NCBI RefSeq assembly: GCF_013204855.1
Contig: NZ_JABMKZ010000008.1
Span: forward strand, 124,001 to 188,000
DNA from: Paenibacillus alba
Lineage (GTDB): Bacteria > Bacillota > Bacilli > Paenibacillales > NBRC-103111
DNA: 64,000 bases
Direction: 5' to 3'
The position numbers and the translations under genes are program-made. The first letter of the stretch is position 1; each line of letters starts with the position of its first letter. The notes under the pieces are model-generated. The model did no database searches. It was not told the origin of the DNA and worked only from the letters and a program-made list of their open reading frames with translations. This document shows positions 1 to 9,820 of the stretch, piece by piece.

Positions 1-1
1 G

Positions 2-223
2 CCGGGCTTCAACCTAACGGATTGGCATCAATACCAACTGGAAGTGAACGGATCCACCTACAAGCTAATCATTGACGGGATAGAAGCTGCAACGTTTACA
101 GATGCTTCTTTGACGGCAGGGGGGATAGGTTTCTCTTTAAAAAGTGTGGGAGCCCCCGTATCTGTGAATGTGAAGAATGTGGTCGTTAAGCCTATCATCA
201 ATTCGCTGCCCGGAGGTAATTGA
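2..223 (+). CDS. C-terminus of a secreted LamG-like (concanavalin A-like) domain protein, 5' partial
   Basis: The frame is open from the window edge and ends in TGA at 221-223, giving 73 visible residues that finish in SLPGGN. The segment around GFNLTDWHQYQLEVNGS and TAGGIGFSLKSVG closely matches residues about 145-210 of the protein that follows, so the two adjacent genes carry paralogous LamG/jelly-roll carbohydrate-binding modules. The ribosome binding site of the next gene (GGAGGT, 213-218) lies inside its last codons, so the two genes are probably co-transcribed. Activity cannot be judged because the body of the protein lies outside the window. Module type is inferred from pattern similarity. 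Confidence 0.8.
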   Translation, partial: PGFNLTDWHQYQLEVNGSTYKLIIDGIEAATFTDASLTAGGIGFSLKSVGAPVSVNVKNVVVKPIINSLPGGN

Positions 224-226
224 GGC

Positions 227-3200
227 ATGAAACAGCTGATCAGAAGCTTATGCCTGCTGCTCGCTATTGTTCTGCTGCCATGGTTTTCGCTGAATGCCAT
301 GGCAGCGGAGCCCTCTCCGCTGTTCACGGACAGCTTCGCGGGAGGATTAGGGAACTGGGATTTGTTCGGCAGTTCAGCTTTTGTCATTGAAGGCAGCGGT
401 TCGCAAGCCCAGCTCAAAGGTACGACAACGGCGACATCTCCTCAGCGTGCGGTCGTCAAAACCACCAAGCTTCCTTACAGTTCCACGGATTACGATATTG
501 GCTTTACGGCCACAGGAGATCGCTTCCGGCTCATGTTCCGGTATTCTTCGGGAACGAGCTACTATTTTCTGGAATTTAAAAATACGAAGTCAGTTGAGCT
601 TTGGAAATATCCCAATTCCTCGGCCAATGTACAGGTTGGGACACCTGTGGATATCGGGGCTGTCATTCCGGGATTTAGTTTGTCAGATTCTCATGCGTAT
701 CGGCTCAAAGTCAAAGGGAGCGAGTTTAAGCTCTACCTAGATGAAACGTTAGTTGCGACGTTCACCGACACGACGCTTTCGGCAGGGGGAATCGGTTTTT
801 CTTTGAAAAGCATCGGCCCCGCAGTTGCGATGACGGTGAAGCAGGTTGTGGTTTCACCCAATTATACGCAGGGCACGTTTATTCACACACCGGCGACAGA
901 GGTTTCGTATAATACGGATTTGCCGCTAATGTTCACCCTTGCGGGTACGAGTTCGGCGACTAGCGCTCAGATTCATTATACCTACGGGGACGAGACGCTG
1001 GGTCAGATCGTTCCGGCGGCAGGAAGCGGGATCGGCCCATATTCGGGCACGATTCCCGGATCGAATCGTTACAGGCAAATCCGTTATTATTTGACGGCGC
1101 AAGATGCCGAAGGCAGGTCCATGCGCTATCCGGAATCCGGGGAGATCGCCGTTCCGATCCAAACGATTGTGCCTTATAGAAATAATTTTGAAGGGGAAAC
1201 GGTTGGGGCAGTACCTGCGGGTTGGAAAATAGGCGGAAACACCAAGATCATTCAACTGCCGGACGGCAATAAGGTATTTAACTTGAATGGATCGGGTAGT
1301 GCCAAGCTGAACCTTCCAATGTACCAAAACGCGGACAATTTTAACGTCAAATTCAAGGTGAAATACGAACGCACAAGCACGGCGCTGCAAAATACTTGGC
1401 GCTTTCGCTATCGGGCAGTCGACGATATGAACAACAATGCGCTGGAGTGGGCGACGCATAATTCCAAATATTTCCTCATGCGGAAAACAACGCTTGGCGG
1501 CAACTATTATTTGGCCAATTATGTCCAATCCCTGCTGGATGATTGGCACGATTATGAGCTGCGTGTAAGCGGCATCACCCACAAGCTGTTCATTGACGGC
1601 GTGGAAACGGCCAGTGGGGATGATTCGGACCCCTTGGCGCTGAAGAAAGGGTATTTTCAGTGGAATGTTGTCGGCGGCATCAACCTGATGATTGATGACT
1701 TTGCCATCGAGCCGCTCCCGGTGCCCTATGTCATCGATCTTAGGCCCGCTGGCAATTATGCGGGGATTTATACACAGGCGGAGTCGCCTGGCTTCAAGCT
1801 GGCATTGGAAGCGGGCGCAGAGGCGCATGCGTTTCAGCTTGATTATACGGTACGCCAGGCGGATGGCAGCCAAGGTGTTGTCGCCTCGGGAACGAAGACG
1901 TACAACTTGGGGGCTTATGCGACCGATACCGAGGTCATCGCTTTCACGCCTAAGCTCAGCGCAATCGGCACTTATGAGGTAACGGCTGCATTTGCGGTTG
2001 ACGGTGCAGCGCAGCCTGCCAAAACCAAAAAGATGCGAGTAGCTGTCGTAGAGCAGGCAGCTCCGGTGAAGGAGCCTGATCTGGATAATGAAAGCAAGTT
2101 CGGCCTGAATACGCACTACGCGCTGAACTGGAATGACGATATCATTGACGGAGCGCGCAAGCTGGGAGCTCGTCACCATCGCTCAGGTATTTCGTGGGAC
2201 GATGTCGATAAACATGTGCAGGATGGATCAGGCAAAACTATCTATGATTACAGCAGGGTGGAGCCGCAATTAAATAAATTATTTACGTACGGCTTTAATC
2301 AAATTACGGTACTTGGCATTGATCGGAATGCCAGCTATCAAGAGGGGACGGCGACGACCACCTCATCTCTCAAAGCCATGGGCGATTTCGTCGCTGCCAC
2401 GGTTAATAGATACAAAGGGCAAATAAGGCAGTGGGAAATGCCAAACGAGCCAGAAATTTTTTCTAAGCCTTATGTGCCTAGCGAATTTGTTCAGCTGCAA
2501 AAGGTCGCCTACTTGAATATGAAGAAGGCCGACCCCAATGCGATGCTGCTGGCGGGCGATCACACATCGAGCGTGCGCAGCGTGCTGCCGAAGGAATTGG
2601 AGGCAGGTTCGTTCGACTATGCCGACGCGTATTCCTATCATCCGTACGTTTATAATTCCATGCCCGATGGCAACCTGCCGAATATGATCGCCGGTGTCAA
2701 AGATCTGGTCAATGCTTACGGCGGCTGGAAGGACTATTATTTGACCGAGGGCGGCTGGCCGACAGCCAAAGCGGGCTATCCTTCCGTATCTGAAGAGATA
2801 CAGCGGGACTATATCGTTCGCGCTTTTCTGAACTACATGGTCACCGACCAAGTGAAAGCTTATGAGTATTACAATTACAAAAACGATGGGACAGATGATC
2901 GGTATTACGACATTTTCTGGGGAATTACGGACAATGACGGTAGGCCGAAGCTCGCTTATGCTGCCGTCAACCAGTTAATGACAACGCTGGATAAAGCGAA
3001 GTATCTGGGAACTTGGGATACTGCTGACCCTGATGTTGCTGTTCAGGTGTTCCTGAATGGAGGAGAGCCGGTTCTTGTTGCCTGGAAAAAAGTCGACCAT
3101 AAGGACAATCCGGCTGTTAAGCCTCCTACCAGCACGATTACGCTCCCGTTTGGAGCATCTGGGGTGACCGTGAAGGACATTAACGGTGTGGATGTACCGG

Positions 3201-5605
3201 TTACGACCGTTAACGGCGGCGTGCAGCTTGTCGTTTCGGGATCTCCTGTTTATCTCACAGGGGCATCCACGACATTCGTGTTTCAAACGGTAGCGAAGCT
3301 GCTGCAAAACAAACAGCAGGAGGCGGTCGGCAAGCTGCTTGCTGTGAAAACAGCGCAAAATGCGGCGCTGGTAGACGCCGATTTGGCAGAGCTGAACCGC
3401 ATCGAAACGCAGCTGGAAGCAGCCGAAGGAAGCGGGAGTCAAGCTGCAGGCTTGGAGCAGGGAATCAAAGACATCTACACGTTAATGGTGCAGATGGCCG
3501 ATCAGTTGAAGAACGGTTCCTTGGAGCGAGCTTCAGGCTATGTGGCGCTGGAGGCTTTGTACAACATGGCGGAAAGTGCTTCGGTGGATCTTGCCTACGC
3601 GCTGAACGGTATGAGCGCCAATTCACTGGACTATGCCTCAGCTGTGCAAGCTTTGACAGCTTCGTATCAAGCCAAAATAGGCGCAAACAGCGTCATGCCG
3701 ATCTCGACAGCGGCTGTGCTTCGCACAAACCGATATGGGAGGCTGGCAGAGGCTGCTCACACAAGAAGCAGCTTCGCGGAAAGCTACGCCTATAACTTAC
3801 TGGCGCGGGAGTTTGCGCGCGCGGCGTCTGCGATCACCCAGTCGGAGCCGGCCAAATTCATCGGTGTGCTGGCTAATGTGGTACCTACTCAAGTGAACGG
3901 AGAAGCGGGATATGCGAGTGGGCTTACGCTTTCACTTGTGAACAATACCGAAGTTCCGCAGCAGATGCAGGTACATGTGCAGGTGCCAGGCGGATGGGAA
4001 TCCTCCCAAACGGCACCGGCAGCAATGAGTGTTACCATTCCGGCACAGAGCTCGATGGATCTGCCTTATTCGGTGCTGGTGCCCGAGAATACGCTGAAAG
4101 GCCGTTATGAGGTTGCCTTTGCTATTTTGTATAACGGCGCCGCTTTTGACACGAAGAAAGTCCAATTGACGGTGGAGGACGGTCTTGATGTTAAGCTTGT
4201 TCCCGTGAAGAAAACGATCGAGCAGCTCGATATTTTATCCGTACAATTGACAGGCACTTCGTCCTTTGCCAAGACAGGCAAGGTGATAGTCAAAGGTCCG
4301 GACAGTGCTTTGCTGCAGCCAGTGGCCTCGGATGCCTTCCAGGATTTGAAGAAAGGCGATTGTGTACAGTTGGACTTCAGATGGACGTACCATGAGCCGG
4401 CAGCCTTTAATGAATACACGGTTGATATGCAAATTGAAGATATCGTCAGAAACAAGATCATTTACACCGATCCGGATCTTCCGATTGAATTCAACCTTGT
4501 CCAGAAGGCCAACGGCTTGACGATCGATGGTGACCTAAGCGACTGGCAGGATGCCTTTCCATTCCATCTTCGCAGCAAAGCCCAGCATTCGAGCGGCTAT
4601 CGCGACCCTGCCAATCTGGAGGCGACCGCTTATGCCAAATGGGCGTCCGATGGCCTCTACTTTGCCGTTTCGGTTCGCGACGATATCCATAAGCAATCTG
4701 AAAATGCCGCGAACATGTGGAAAAACGATTCCGTTCAAGTCAGCTTGGACCCGCTGAACAACCGAGAGTCGCCTTATGGGCCGGACGATACGGAATGGGG
4801 CTTCGCCCTGGCTGATGATGGGACACGGCTTGTGAATATATTTTATTCAGCGCAGCCTAATCCCAACGGAGATGTGAGCGGGCAGACACCGTTCCGAGCG
4901 GTGCGCGATGAGGTGGCAGGCCGAACCTTCTATGAGTTTCAGATTCCAGGCTCCTATGTCAAAGATCTGAAGCCGGAGCTTTTGGGGAAAATAGGACTAA
5001 ACGTCGCGGTGAACGATGCTGATCTCCAGAATGGGCGGGATGATTTTATTCAGTGGACCCAAGGGACAGCGGATTCGAAGAACACAGCCTTGTATGACTC
5101 GTTTGTCTTTATTGACTATTCGCCTCCTGCGGATATTGGGGCGCCCATTTGGCCGTCTGAAGCCAAAGTAATCGCATCAGAACTAGGAAGTGATCGTGTT
5201 GCGCTGAACTGGACAGCTGCCCAGGATAATAGAGCGGTAACAGGCTACCGAATCCTGTGGGGTGAAAGTGTGTCAGCTAGCGTCTACGGTTTCGTGCAGA
5301 GTGGTGAGGTGAGCAGTGTTATTGGCAGTGTGTATCAGAGTGTATACACCACAGCTGCAACCAAGGTGATTACAGGCTTGTCCGCGAACACGTCATATAC
5401 TTTCATCGTGCAAGCCCGAGACGCAGCTGGCAATTGGAGCGAGAGTGGCCCTTATGCGACTTTTCTTACCCGGCCGCCTGGGTTAGTGAGTTGGGATGGC
5501 TCTTCCAGAAGGGAGGTCAACGTTAAGCTTCCTCAGATGGATAGGAATAGGGAGTCTCAGGTTGGCTGGAGAACAAAGAAGTGGAAGGCAGTTCAAGTAG
5601 AATAG
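227..5605 (+). CDS. Large secreted multidomain glycoside hydrolase (clan GH-A, GH39-like) with LamG, CBM9-like and FN3 modules
   Basis: This 1792-residue exported protein starts at ATG 227, nine bases after GGAGGT. A signal peptide covers about residues 1-27 and ends in NAMAAEP. Modules in order: LamG-like jelly roll (about 30-210), an Ig-like stretch (215-310), a second LamG-like domain (315-500), a beta-rich linker (500-610) and a TIM-barrel glycosidase (620-1010). The candidate acid/base is E741 in EMPNEPE and the candidate nucleophile is E841 in LTEGGWPT, the clan GH-A arrangement seen in GH39 and GH5. A helical linker (1020-1210) follows, then an NEW3/Ig-like region, a CBM9/DOMON-like domain (1430-1630, opening with IDGDLSDWQDAF) and an FN3 domain (1640-1750). 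It probably cuts an extracellular polysaccharide. Substrate and exact GH family cannot be told from sequence alone. A hairpin terminator lies about 80 bases downstream. Confidence 0.88.
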   Translation: MKQLIRSLCLLLAIVLLPWFSLNAMAAEPSPLFTDSFAGGLGNWDLFGSSAFVIEGSGSQAQLKGTTTATSPQRAVVKTTKLPYSSTDYDIGFTATGDRFRLMFRYSSGTSYYFLEFKNTKSVELWKYPNSSANVQVGTPVDIGAVIPGFSLSDSHAYRLKVKGSEFKLYLDETLVATFTDTTLSAGGIGFSLKSIGPAVAMTVKQVVVSPNYTQGTFIHTPATEVSYNTDLPLMFTLAGTSSATSAQIHYTYGDETLGQIVPAAGSGIGPYSGTIPGSNRYRQIRYYLTAQDAEGRSMRYPESGEIAVPIQTIVPYRNNFEGETVGAVPAGWKIGGNTKIIQLPDGNKVFNLNGSGSAKLNLPMYQNADNFNVKFKVKYERTSTALQNTWRFRYRAVDDMNNNALEWATHNSKYFLMRKTTLGGNYYLANYVQSLLDDWHDYELRVSGITHKLFIDGVETASGDDSDPLALKKGYFQWNVVGGINLMIDDFAIEPLPVPYVIDLRPAGNYAGIYTQAESPGFKLALEAGAEAHAFQLDYTVRQADGSQGVVASGTKTYNLGAYATDTEVIAFTPKLSAIGTYEVTAAFAVDGAAQPAKTKKMRVAVVEQAAPVKEPDLDNESKFGLNTHYALNWNDDIIDGARKLGARHHRSGISWDDVDKHVQDGSGKTIYDYSRVEPQLNKLFTYGFNQITVLGIDRNASYQEGTATTTSSLKAMGDFVAATVNRYKGQIRQWEMPNEPEIFSKPYVPSEFVQLQKVAYLNMKKADPNAMLLAGDHTSSVRSVLPKELEAGSFDYADAYSYHPYVYNSMPDGNLPNMIAGVKDLVNAYGGWKDYYLTEGGWPTAKAGYPSVSEEIQRDYIVRAFLNYMVTDQVKAYEYYNYKNDGTDDRYYDIFWGITDNDGRPKLAYAAVNQLMTTLDKAKYLGTWDTADPDVAVQVFLNGGEPVLVAWKKVDHKDNPAVKPPTSTITLPFGASGVTVKDINGVDVPVTTVNGGVQLVVSGSPVYLTGASTTFVFQTVAKLLQNKQQEAVGKLLAVKTAQNAALVDADLAELNRIETQLEAAEGSGSQAAGLEQGIKDIYTLMVQMADQLKNGSLERASGYVALEALYNMAESASVDLAYALNGMSANSLDYASAVQALTASYQAKIGANSVMPISTAAVLRTNRYGRLAEAAHTRSSFAESYAYNLLAREFARAASAITQSEPAKFIGVLANVVPTQVNGEAGYASGLTLSLVNNTEVPQQMQVHVQVPGGWESSQTAPAAMSVTIPAQSSMDLPYSVLVPENTLKGRYEVAFAILYNGAAFDTKKVQLTVEDGLDVKLVPVKKTIEQLDILSVQLTGTSSFAKTGKVIVKGPDSALLQPVASDAFQDLKKGDCVQLDFRWTYHEPAAFNEYTVDMQIEDIVRNKIIYTDPDLPIEFNLVQKANGLTIDGDLSDWQDAFPFHLRSKAQHSSGYRDPANLEATAYAKWASDGLYFAVSVRDDIHKQSENAANMWKNDSVQVSLDPLNNRESPYGPDDTEWGFALADDGTRLVNIFYSAQPNPNGDVSGQTPFRAVRDEVAGRTFYEFQIPGSYVKDLKPELLGKIGLNVAVNDADLQNGRDDFIQWTQGTADSKNTALYDSFVFIDYSPPADIGAPIWPSEAKVIASELGSDRVALNWTAAQDNRAVTGYRILWGESVSASVYGFVQSGEVSSVIGSVYQSVYTTAATKVITGLSANTSYTFIVQARDAAGNWSESGPYATFLTRPPGLVSWDGSSRREVNVKLPQMDRNRESQVGWRTKKWKAVQVE

Positions 5606-5685
5606 AAGAGTGATAGGTGTGAGGCTGAAAGGCGCGCGACTTGGGGATAGAACTTCATTTCCCTTCATCCCCATACCCCAAAAGG

Positions 5686-5720
5686 CCGTCAGGATCATTA
5701 GTCCCTGACGGTTTTTCTTT
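5686..5720 (+). terminator. Intrinsic terminator after the GH-A enzyme gene
   Basis: A perfect 8-bp stem (CCGTCAGG, 5686-5693, with CCTGACGG, 5704-5711) has a 10-base loop and is followed by TTTTTCTTT. A terminator with the same CCGTCAGG core occurs after the phn operon at about 36051. Confidence 0.85.
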
Positions 5721-5860
5721 ATGCGCCTGCGCAGGGCCTTTTCTATTGTGTATGCTGTGTTTATTCTCTTCTGTCCATCTACATGAGTATAAGGAAATGG
5801 TTTCAAGCAAATAATACCAAAAAAGAAATGAGAAACTTCGTTGGAAAGAAGGGATGATCA

Positions 5861-7351
5861 TTGGTTGTGGCGGAATCCCTTTCGAATAGAATTGAATCGA
5901 TCATGACGGTCATTGGTCACAATTACGATGTTGTGGTGCGAGAAATAACACTCGGTCATACAGGGCGCAAAGCAGCAATCATTTACATCGCTACAATAGG
6001 AGATTCCAATATCATTAACAAAAATGTGCTGCAACCATTGATGCAGATGGAGGCGACAAGCGAAGATTCGCTATCAGAGCGATTCAAAGAAAGAGTAATG
6101 GAAAGCACGATTTCGCTTTCAGAAATGATGGAAACCGATTCACAAAAGGTATGTATAAGAAATCTTTTGTCAGGGAATACAGCGTTAATGCTGGAAGATA
6201 TCCGTACGTACATCATCCTGAGTACTTCAAATATAGAAGGCAGAAGTATCACTGAGCCGACATCGGAATCCGTGGTTCGCGGCTCGCGAGAAGGTTTTAT
6301 TGAGAAGATATCGACGAATATTTCACTGATTCGGCAGCGGATCAAAGATCCTTCTTTCACGATGCTGCAATATCATGTCGGCAAGCGTTCCGAGCGAGAA
6401 CTTGTTGTCGCTTTTATTAAGGAGATTGCGAACGATCAAATTGTGGAGGAAGTTTGTCGCAGAATCGAGCTTATTGATATCGATGATGCGGCAGAATCCG
6501 GTTTTATTGAACAATTCATTGAAGATAATACCTTCTCCCCGTTCCCTCAAGTCATGAATACAGAGCGGCCGGATCGAGTTGTCAGTGCGTTGATGGAAGG
6601 CAAGGTTGCCATTCTCTTGGACGGAACGCCTTTTGTTCTTCTTGTTCCAGTAACATTCCCCATGATGCTTTACTCACCGGAAGATAATAATGAACGCTGG
6701 TTGTTTTCAAGTTTAATTCGTATTATGCGATATGCACTCGCTCTAATTTCTCTTTATCTGCCTTCGCTCTATATTGCTTTTATTTCTTTTCATCAAGGGC
6801 TAATTCCCACGAAATTGGCAATATCTATCACGTCCAGCAGGGAAGGGGTGCCATTTCCCACTTTTATAGAAGCGATGATGATGGAACTGACGATTGAAAT
6901 ACTTCGCGAAGCCGCTATTCGTCTTCCGAAGCCGATTGGACAAGCTATCGGCATGGTTGGAGGTCTTGTGATCGGGCAATCGGCTGTACAGGCGGGGATC
7001 GTTAGTCCCATCATGGTCATTATTGTTGCTGTAACGGCGATTTCATCCTATACAGTTCCTCTTTATTCCGCAGGAATTGCTATCCGCATGCTAAGGTTCT
7101 TCATGATGTTTGCCGCCGCAGTGTTGGGTCTCTATGGGATTATTATGGCTACGTTGCTGCTTCTGTCCCATATGATGAAATTAAAAAGCTTCGGCACTAA
7201 CTATGCAGGTGTATATGTGCATTATCGCCCATCAGATTGGAAGGATTCAATTATCAAATTTCCGCTGAAATGGCTTAAAAACCGTCCGAAGTTGTTAGAG
7301 CCCAAAGATGAAGAACGATCGAATTCACGAAACGCAAAGGAAGGGGACTAG
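5861..7351 (+). CDS. Spore germination receptor A subunit (GerA/GerKA family)
   Basis: This 496-residue protein is the usual length for GerA-family A subunits of nutrient germinant receptors in the spore inner membrane. A soluble N-terminal half (about 1-250, with the family-typical GDSNIINKNVLQPL segment) is followed by the conserved membrane half, including VTFPMMLYSPEDNNERW, PTKLAISITSSREGVPFPTF and the glycine-rich GQAIGMVGGLVIGQSAV stretch. The start is TTG 5861, seven bases after GAAGGG; ATG 5903 is an alternative but has no equally good ribosome binding site. The B-subunit gene follows two bases after the stop codon. The germinant is unknown. Confidence 0.93.
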   Translation: MVVAESLSNRIESIMTVIGHNYDVVVREITLGHTGRKAAIIYIATIGDSNIINKNVLQPLMQMEATSEDSLSERFKERVMESTISLSEMMETDSQKVCIRNLLSGNTALMLEDIRTYIILSTSNIEGRSITEPTSESVVRGSREGFIEKISTNISLIRQRIKDPSFTMLQYHVGKRSERELVVAFIKEIANDQIVEEVCRRIELIDIDDAAESGFIEQFIEDNTFSPFPQVMNTERPDRVVSALMEGKVAILLDGTPFVLLVPVTFPMMLYSPEDNNERWLFSSLIRIMRYALALISLYLPSLYIAFISFHQGLIPTKLAISITSSREGVPFPTFIEAMMMELTIEILREAAIRLPKPIGQAIGMVGGLVIGQSAVQAGIVSPIMVIIVAVTAISSYTVPLYSAGIAIRMLRFFMMFAAAVLGLYGIIMATLLLLSHMMKLKSFGTNYAGVYVHYRPSDWKDSIIKFPLKWLKNRPKLLEPKDEERSNSRNAKEGD

Positions 7352-7353
7352 AA

Positions 7354-8451
7354 ATGAAGGTAGCGCGGAGTGATCGGATTTCGGTGTCGCAATTAACTGT
7401 CTTAAATACATCTATGATTCTCGGACTGTCGATTCTTACATTGCCAAGGGCTACTTCTGAGAAGATAGGTACACCTGATGTATGGATTAGTGTATTGATA
7501 GCAGGATTTATATCTATACTGCTGGCAGTTATTTGTACAAAAGTTGGCCAACGGTTTCCCGGCAAAACTTTTTTTGAATTCAATCAACTCATTGTCGGCA
7601 AAGCGATCGGTATTGCTTTTAGCCTAGTGTTTTGCATCTACTATATCATGATGGCTGCTTTCGAAGTACGTATGCAAGCTGAAGTTATTCGGCAGTTTTT
7701 ACTAGATCAGACACCGATTGAAGTGACCATGATCACATTCCTTGCGGTTGCCGCCTATTTAATTGTAGGGCAATTGAATCCGATCGCCCGACTCATGGAG
7801 TTTTTATTACCCATTACCTATATAAGTATTTTGGTGGTCATGCTGCTAAGCGCCCAAGACTTCAATATTGATCGTTTGCGTCCTGTTCTTGGCGAAGGGA
7901 TACGCCCTGTATTTAATGGCCTCCTCTCGACTGCGCTCTCCTACTCGGGTTTTGAATGTATGATGGTCTTTACCGCCTTTGTGAGTGAACCCAGCAAAAT
8001 GATACGTTCAGCGATTATTGGTGTTGCTTTGATCATCGTCCTCTACACAATTAATGCAATCATCGTGATTGATGTATTCGGTGTTTCAGAATCCAGCACA
8101 TTAACTTGGCCAACCTTGGAATTAATAAAGAACGTGGAGTCGGCAGGTTTCTTTTTAGAAAACTTCGAAGTTATTTTCATTGCAGTTTGGTTAGTCGAAA
8201 TTTTCACCACCTATATTATATCCCATTACATCGCAAGCCTGGGAATTAGCCAACTTTTTCGCATCAAGATTAACTATGTGCATGTAGGTTTGTTGGTCGT
8301 TATTTACATTATCGCAATCTATCCAAGCGATTTGAACGGCAGCATAAAGCTTGGTGAAAATATTGGCTATTTATCCTTAATAACGGCAGGAGCTATGCCG
8401 GTCTTATTATTAATCATTGCTGTTCTCAGAAAAAGGGGACATACACCTTGA
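7354..8451 (+). CDS. Spore germination permease-like B subunit (GerB/GerKB, endospore germination permease)
   Basis: This 365-residue integral membrane protein has about ten hydrophobic segments and the amino-acid-permease-like start ISVSQLTVLNTSMILGLSIL that is typical of GerB proteins. The subunit is believed to bind or sense the germinant in the inner spore membrane. It starts at ATG 7354 behind GGAAGGGG, two bases after the A subunit, and its stop codon overlaps the TTG start of the C subunit in TTGA. The three genes must therefore be translated as one coupled operon. Sporulation-specific (sigma-G) expression is expected but I did not identify the promoter. Confidence 0.93.
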   Translation: MKVARSDRISVSQLTVLNTSMILGLSILTLPRATSEKIGTPDVWISVLIAGFISILLAVICTKVGQRFPGKTFFEFNQLIVGKAIGIAFSLVFCIYYIMMAAFEVRMQAEVIRQFLLDQTPIEVTMITFLAVAAYLIVGQLNPIARLMEFLLPITYISILVVMLLSAQDFNIDRLRPVLGEGIRPVFNGLLSTALSYSGFECMMVFTAFVSEPSKMIRSAIIGVALIIVLYTINAIIVIDVFGVSESSTLTWPTLELIKNVESAGFFLENFEVIFIAVWLVEIFTTYIISHYIASLGISQLFRIKINYVHVGLLVVIYIIAIYPSDLNGSIKLGENIGYLSLITAGAMPVLLLIIAVLRKRGHTP

Positions 8452-9614
8452 AATCATGTAAAATGCAGGTTGCCGTATTACTCGTACTCATTTCATTGCT
8501 TGTACTTCCAGGATGTTGGGATAAACGTGAAATCGAACAGTTGGGCATGATTGCCGGTATCTCGTTGGATCAGGCGGAAGATTCAGGAAACAGTCGGATA
8601 AAAGTGACCCAGCAATTCGTCAATACGACCATTGGAACGAAAGATCAGGTGGTAAAAGGATATTATAATCTTACTGATGAAGGAACTAATTTGTTTGAGA
8701 TCATTAGAAAAACGTCAACTAGAACAGATCGGTCGCCCTACTATACACATTTGAAGGTTATCATTCTAAGCGATAAGATCACTTCATCGGCCCAATTGTT
8801 AGATTTGATGAACTTTTTTCAACGGGATCATGAGATGAGAAGAAGCGTGCGTGTCTATTTTTCCAAAGGACCTGCAAGTGGGTTTCTGGAAAAAAAGATG
8901 GAAAATAATGAAATTCCTGCGTTTAATATTTTTTATAGATCGCGAAATCATTACAAAACTTTAGCAATGGCTCGTCAAATAACCTTGGGAGAGATATCCG
9001 TTAATTTGTCTAGCGACAATAGTTTCCTTGTTCAAGAAATTGATCTTACAGACGGATATAAGATGCAAGGAGCAGCAGTCATTTCAGGAAAAAAGAAGCG
9101 ATTGATCGGATGGTTGGATAAAGACGAGGTTTCAGGAGTCAATTGGATTCTCGGAACTCGCCATGGCAGTCAAGGGGGAGTTCTAAAGGTAGTTGATAAT
9201 AAAACAAAGAAAGAAATCATTTACGAAGTTAATAATACCAAAACAAATATCAAGCCGAAAGTAGAAGGAGAACGGATTTCTTTTCTCGTTTCCATTGAAT
9301 CCGAAGGGCGGCTGGGTGAGGATTGGACATCAAATGATGCATTTGAAGAGGGTTATATAAAGAAAGTGGATAAACAAGTGGCAGATGAGGTGAAAGGTCT
9401 CGTTGAGCATTCTATTGCCAAAATAAAAGACGCATATAAAGTGGATGTTGCCGGCTTCGGTGAACAATTAAGAATACATAACTATCGTACATGGAAGCAA
9501 GTAAAGACAAACTGGGATGAGGCTTTCAGCGAAGCTAACATTGATGTCGAAGTAAAAATACACATTCGAGAGTTCGGTTCGAAAGGAAGGAAAACTCCAA
9601 AGATTGGGAAGTAG
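8448..9614 (+). CDS. Ger(x)C-family spore germination lipoprotein (C subunit)
   Basis: This 388-residue lipoprotein has a lipobox LVLPGC after a short hydrophobic leader, followed by the Ger(x)C hallmark WDKREIEQLG close to the modified cysteine. The C subunit sits on the outer face of the inner spore membrane and is needed for function of the A/B complex. I take TTG 8448 as the start because AAAAGGGGA lies 9 bases upstream and the codon overlaps the B-subunit stop. The C-terminal half (about 210-385) has the alternating charged and aliphatic pattern of the Ger(x)C C-terminal domain. It ends the operon, before a hairpin terminator. Confidence 0.92.
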   Translation: MKSCKMQVAVLLVLISLLVLPGCWDKREIEQLGMIAGISLDQAEDSGNSRIKVTQQFVNTTIGTKDQVVKGYYNLTDEGTNLFEIIRKTSTRTDRSPYYTHLKVIILSDKITSSAQLLDLMNFFQRDHEMRRSVRVYFSKGPASGFLEKKMENNEIPAFNIFYRSRNHYKTLAMARQITLGEISVNLSSDNSFLVQEIDLTDGYKMQGAAVISGKKKRLIGWLDKDEVSGVNWILGTRHGSQGGVLKVVDNKTKKEIIYEVNNTKTNIKPKVEGERISFLVSIESEGRLGEDWTSNDAFEEGYIKKVDKQVADEVKGLVEHSIAKIKDAYKVDVAGFGEQLRIHNYRTWKQVKTNWDEAFSEANIDVEVKIHIREFGSKGRKTPKIGK

Positions 9615-9627
9615 TCGCTCAGAAAAA

Positions 9628-9668
9628 CGCCAGGTTAACGGCTAATACCGTCAACTGGCGTTCATTAT
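9628..9668 (+). terminator. Hairpin after the germination operon
   Basis: A CGCCAG..TTAACGG arm pairs with CCGTCAACTGGCG across a short CTAATA loop with one bulge. It is followed by TTCATTATTAT, a modest T-rich tail. Confidence 0.6.
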
Positions 9669-9820
9669 TATGCGAGCGTCAGTAGCTACGTCGATCGTGT
9701 GAAATTCTGTATCGATCACTCGTATTCTCGCGGGAACTAGCAATCATTTCATAACGGGTGTACTGAAATTGTCTCAGATATCTGAATGCATCCCCCGTGT
9801 TTCCTAGCCCACACTTGATA

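Noticed and set aside
926..2179. 417-codon minus-strand open frame inside the large GH-A enzyme gene
   Set aside because: It is fully overlapped by a well-supported secreted enzyme gene on the plus strand, has no ribosome binding site or recognisable domain, and mirrors the codon pattern of that gene.
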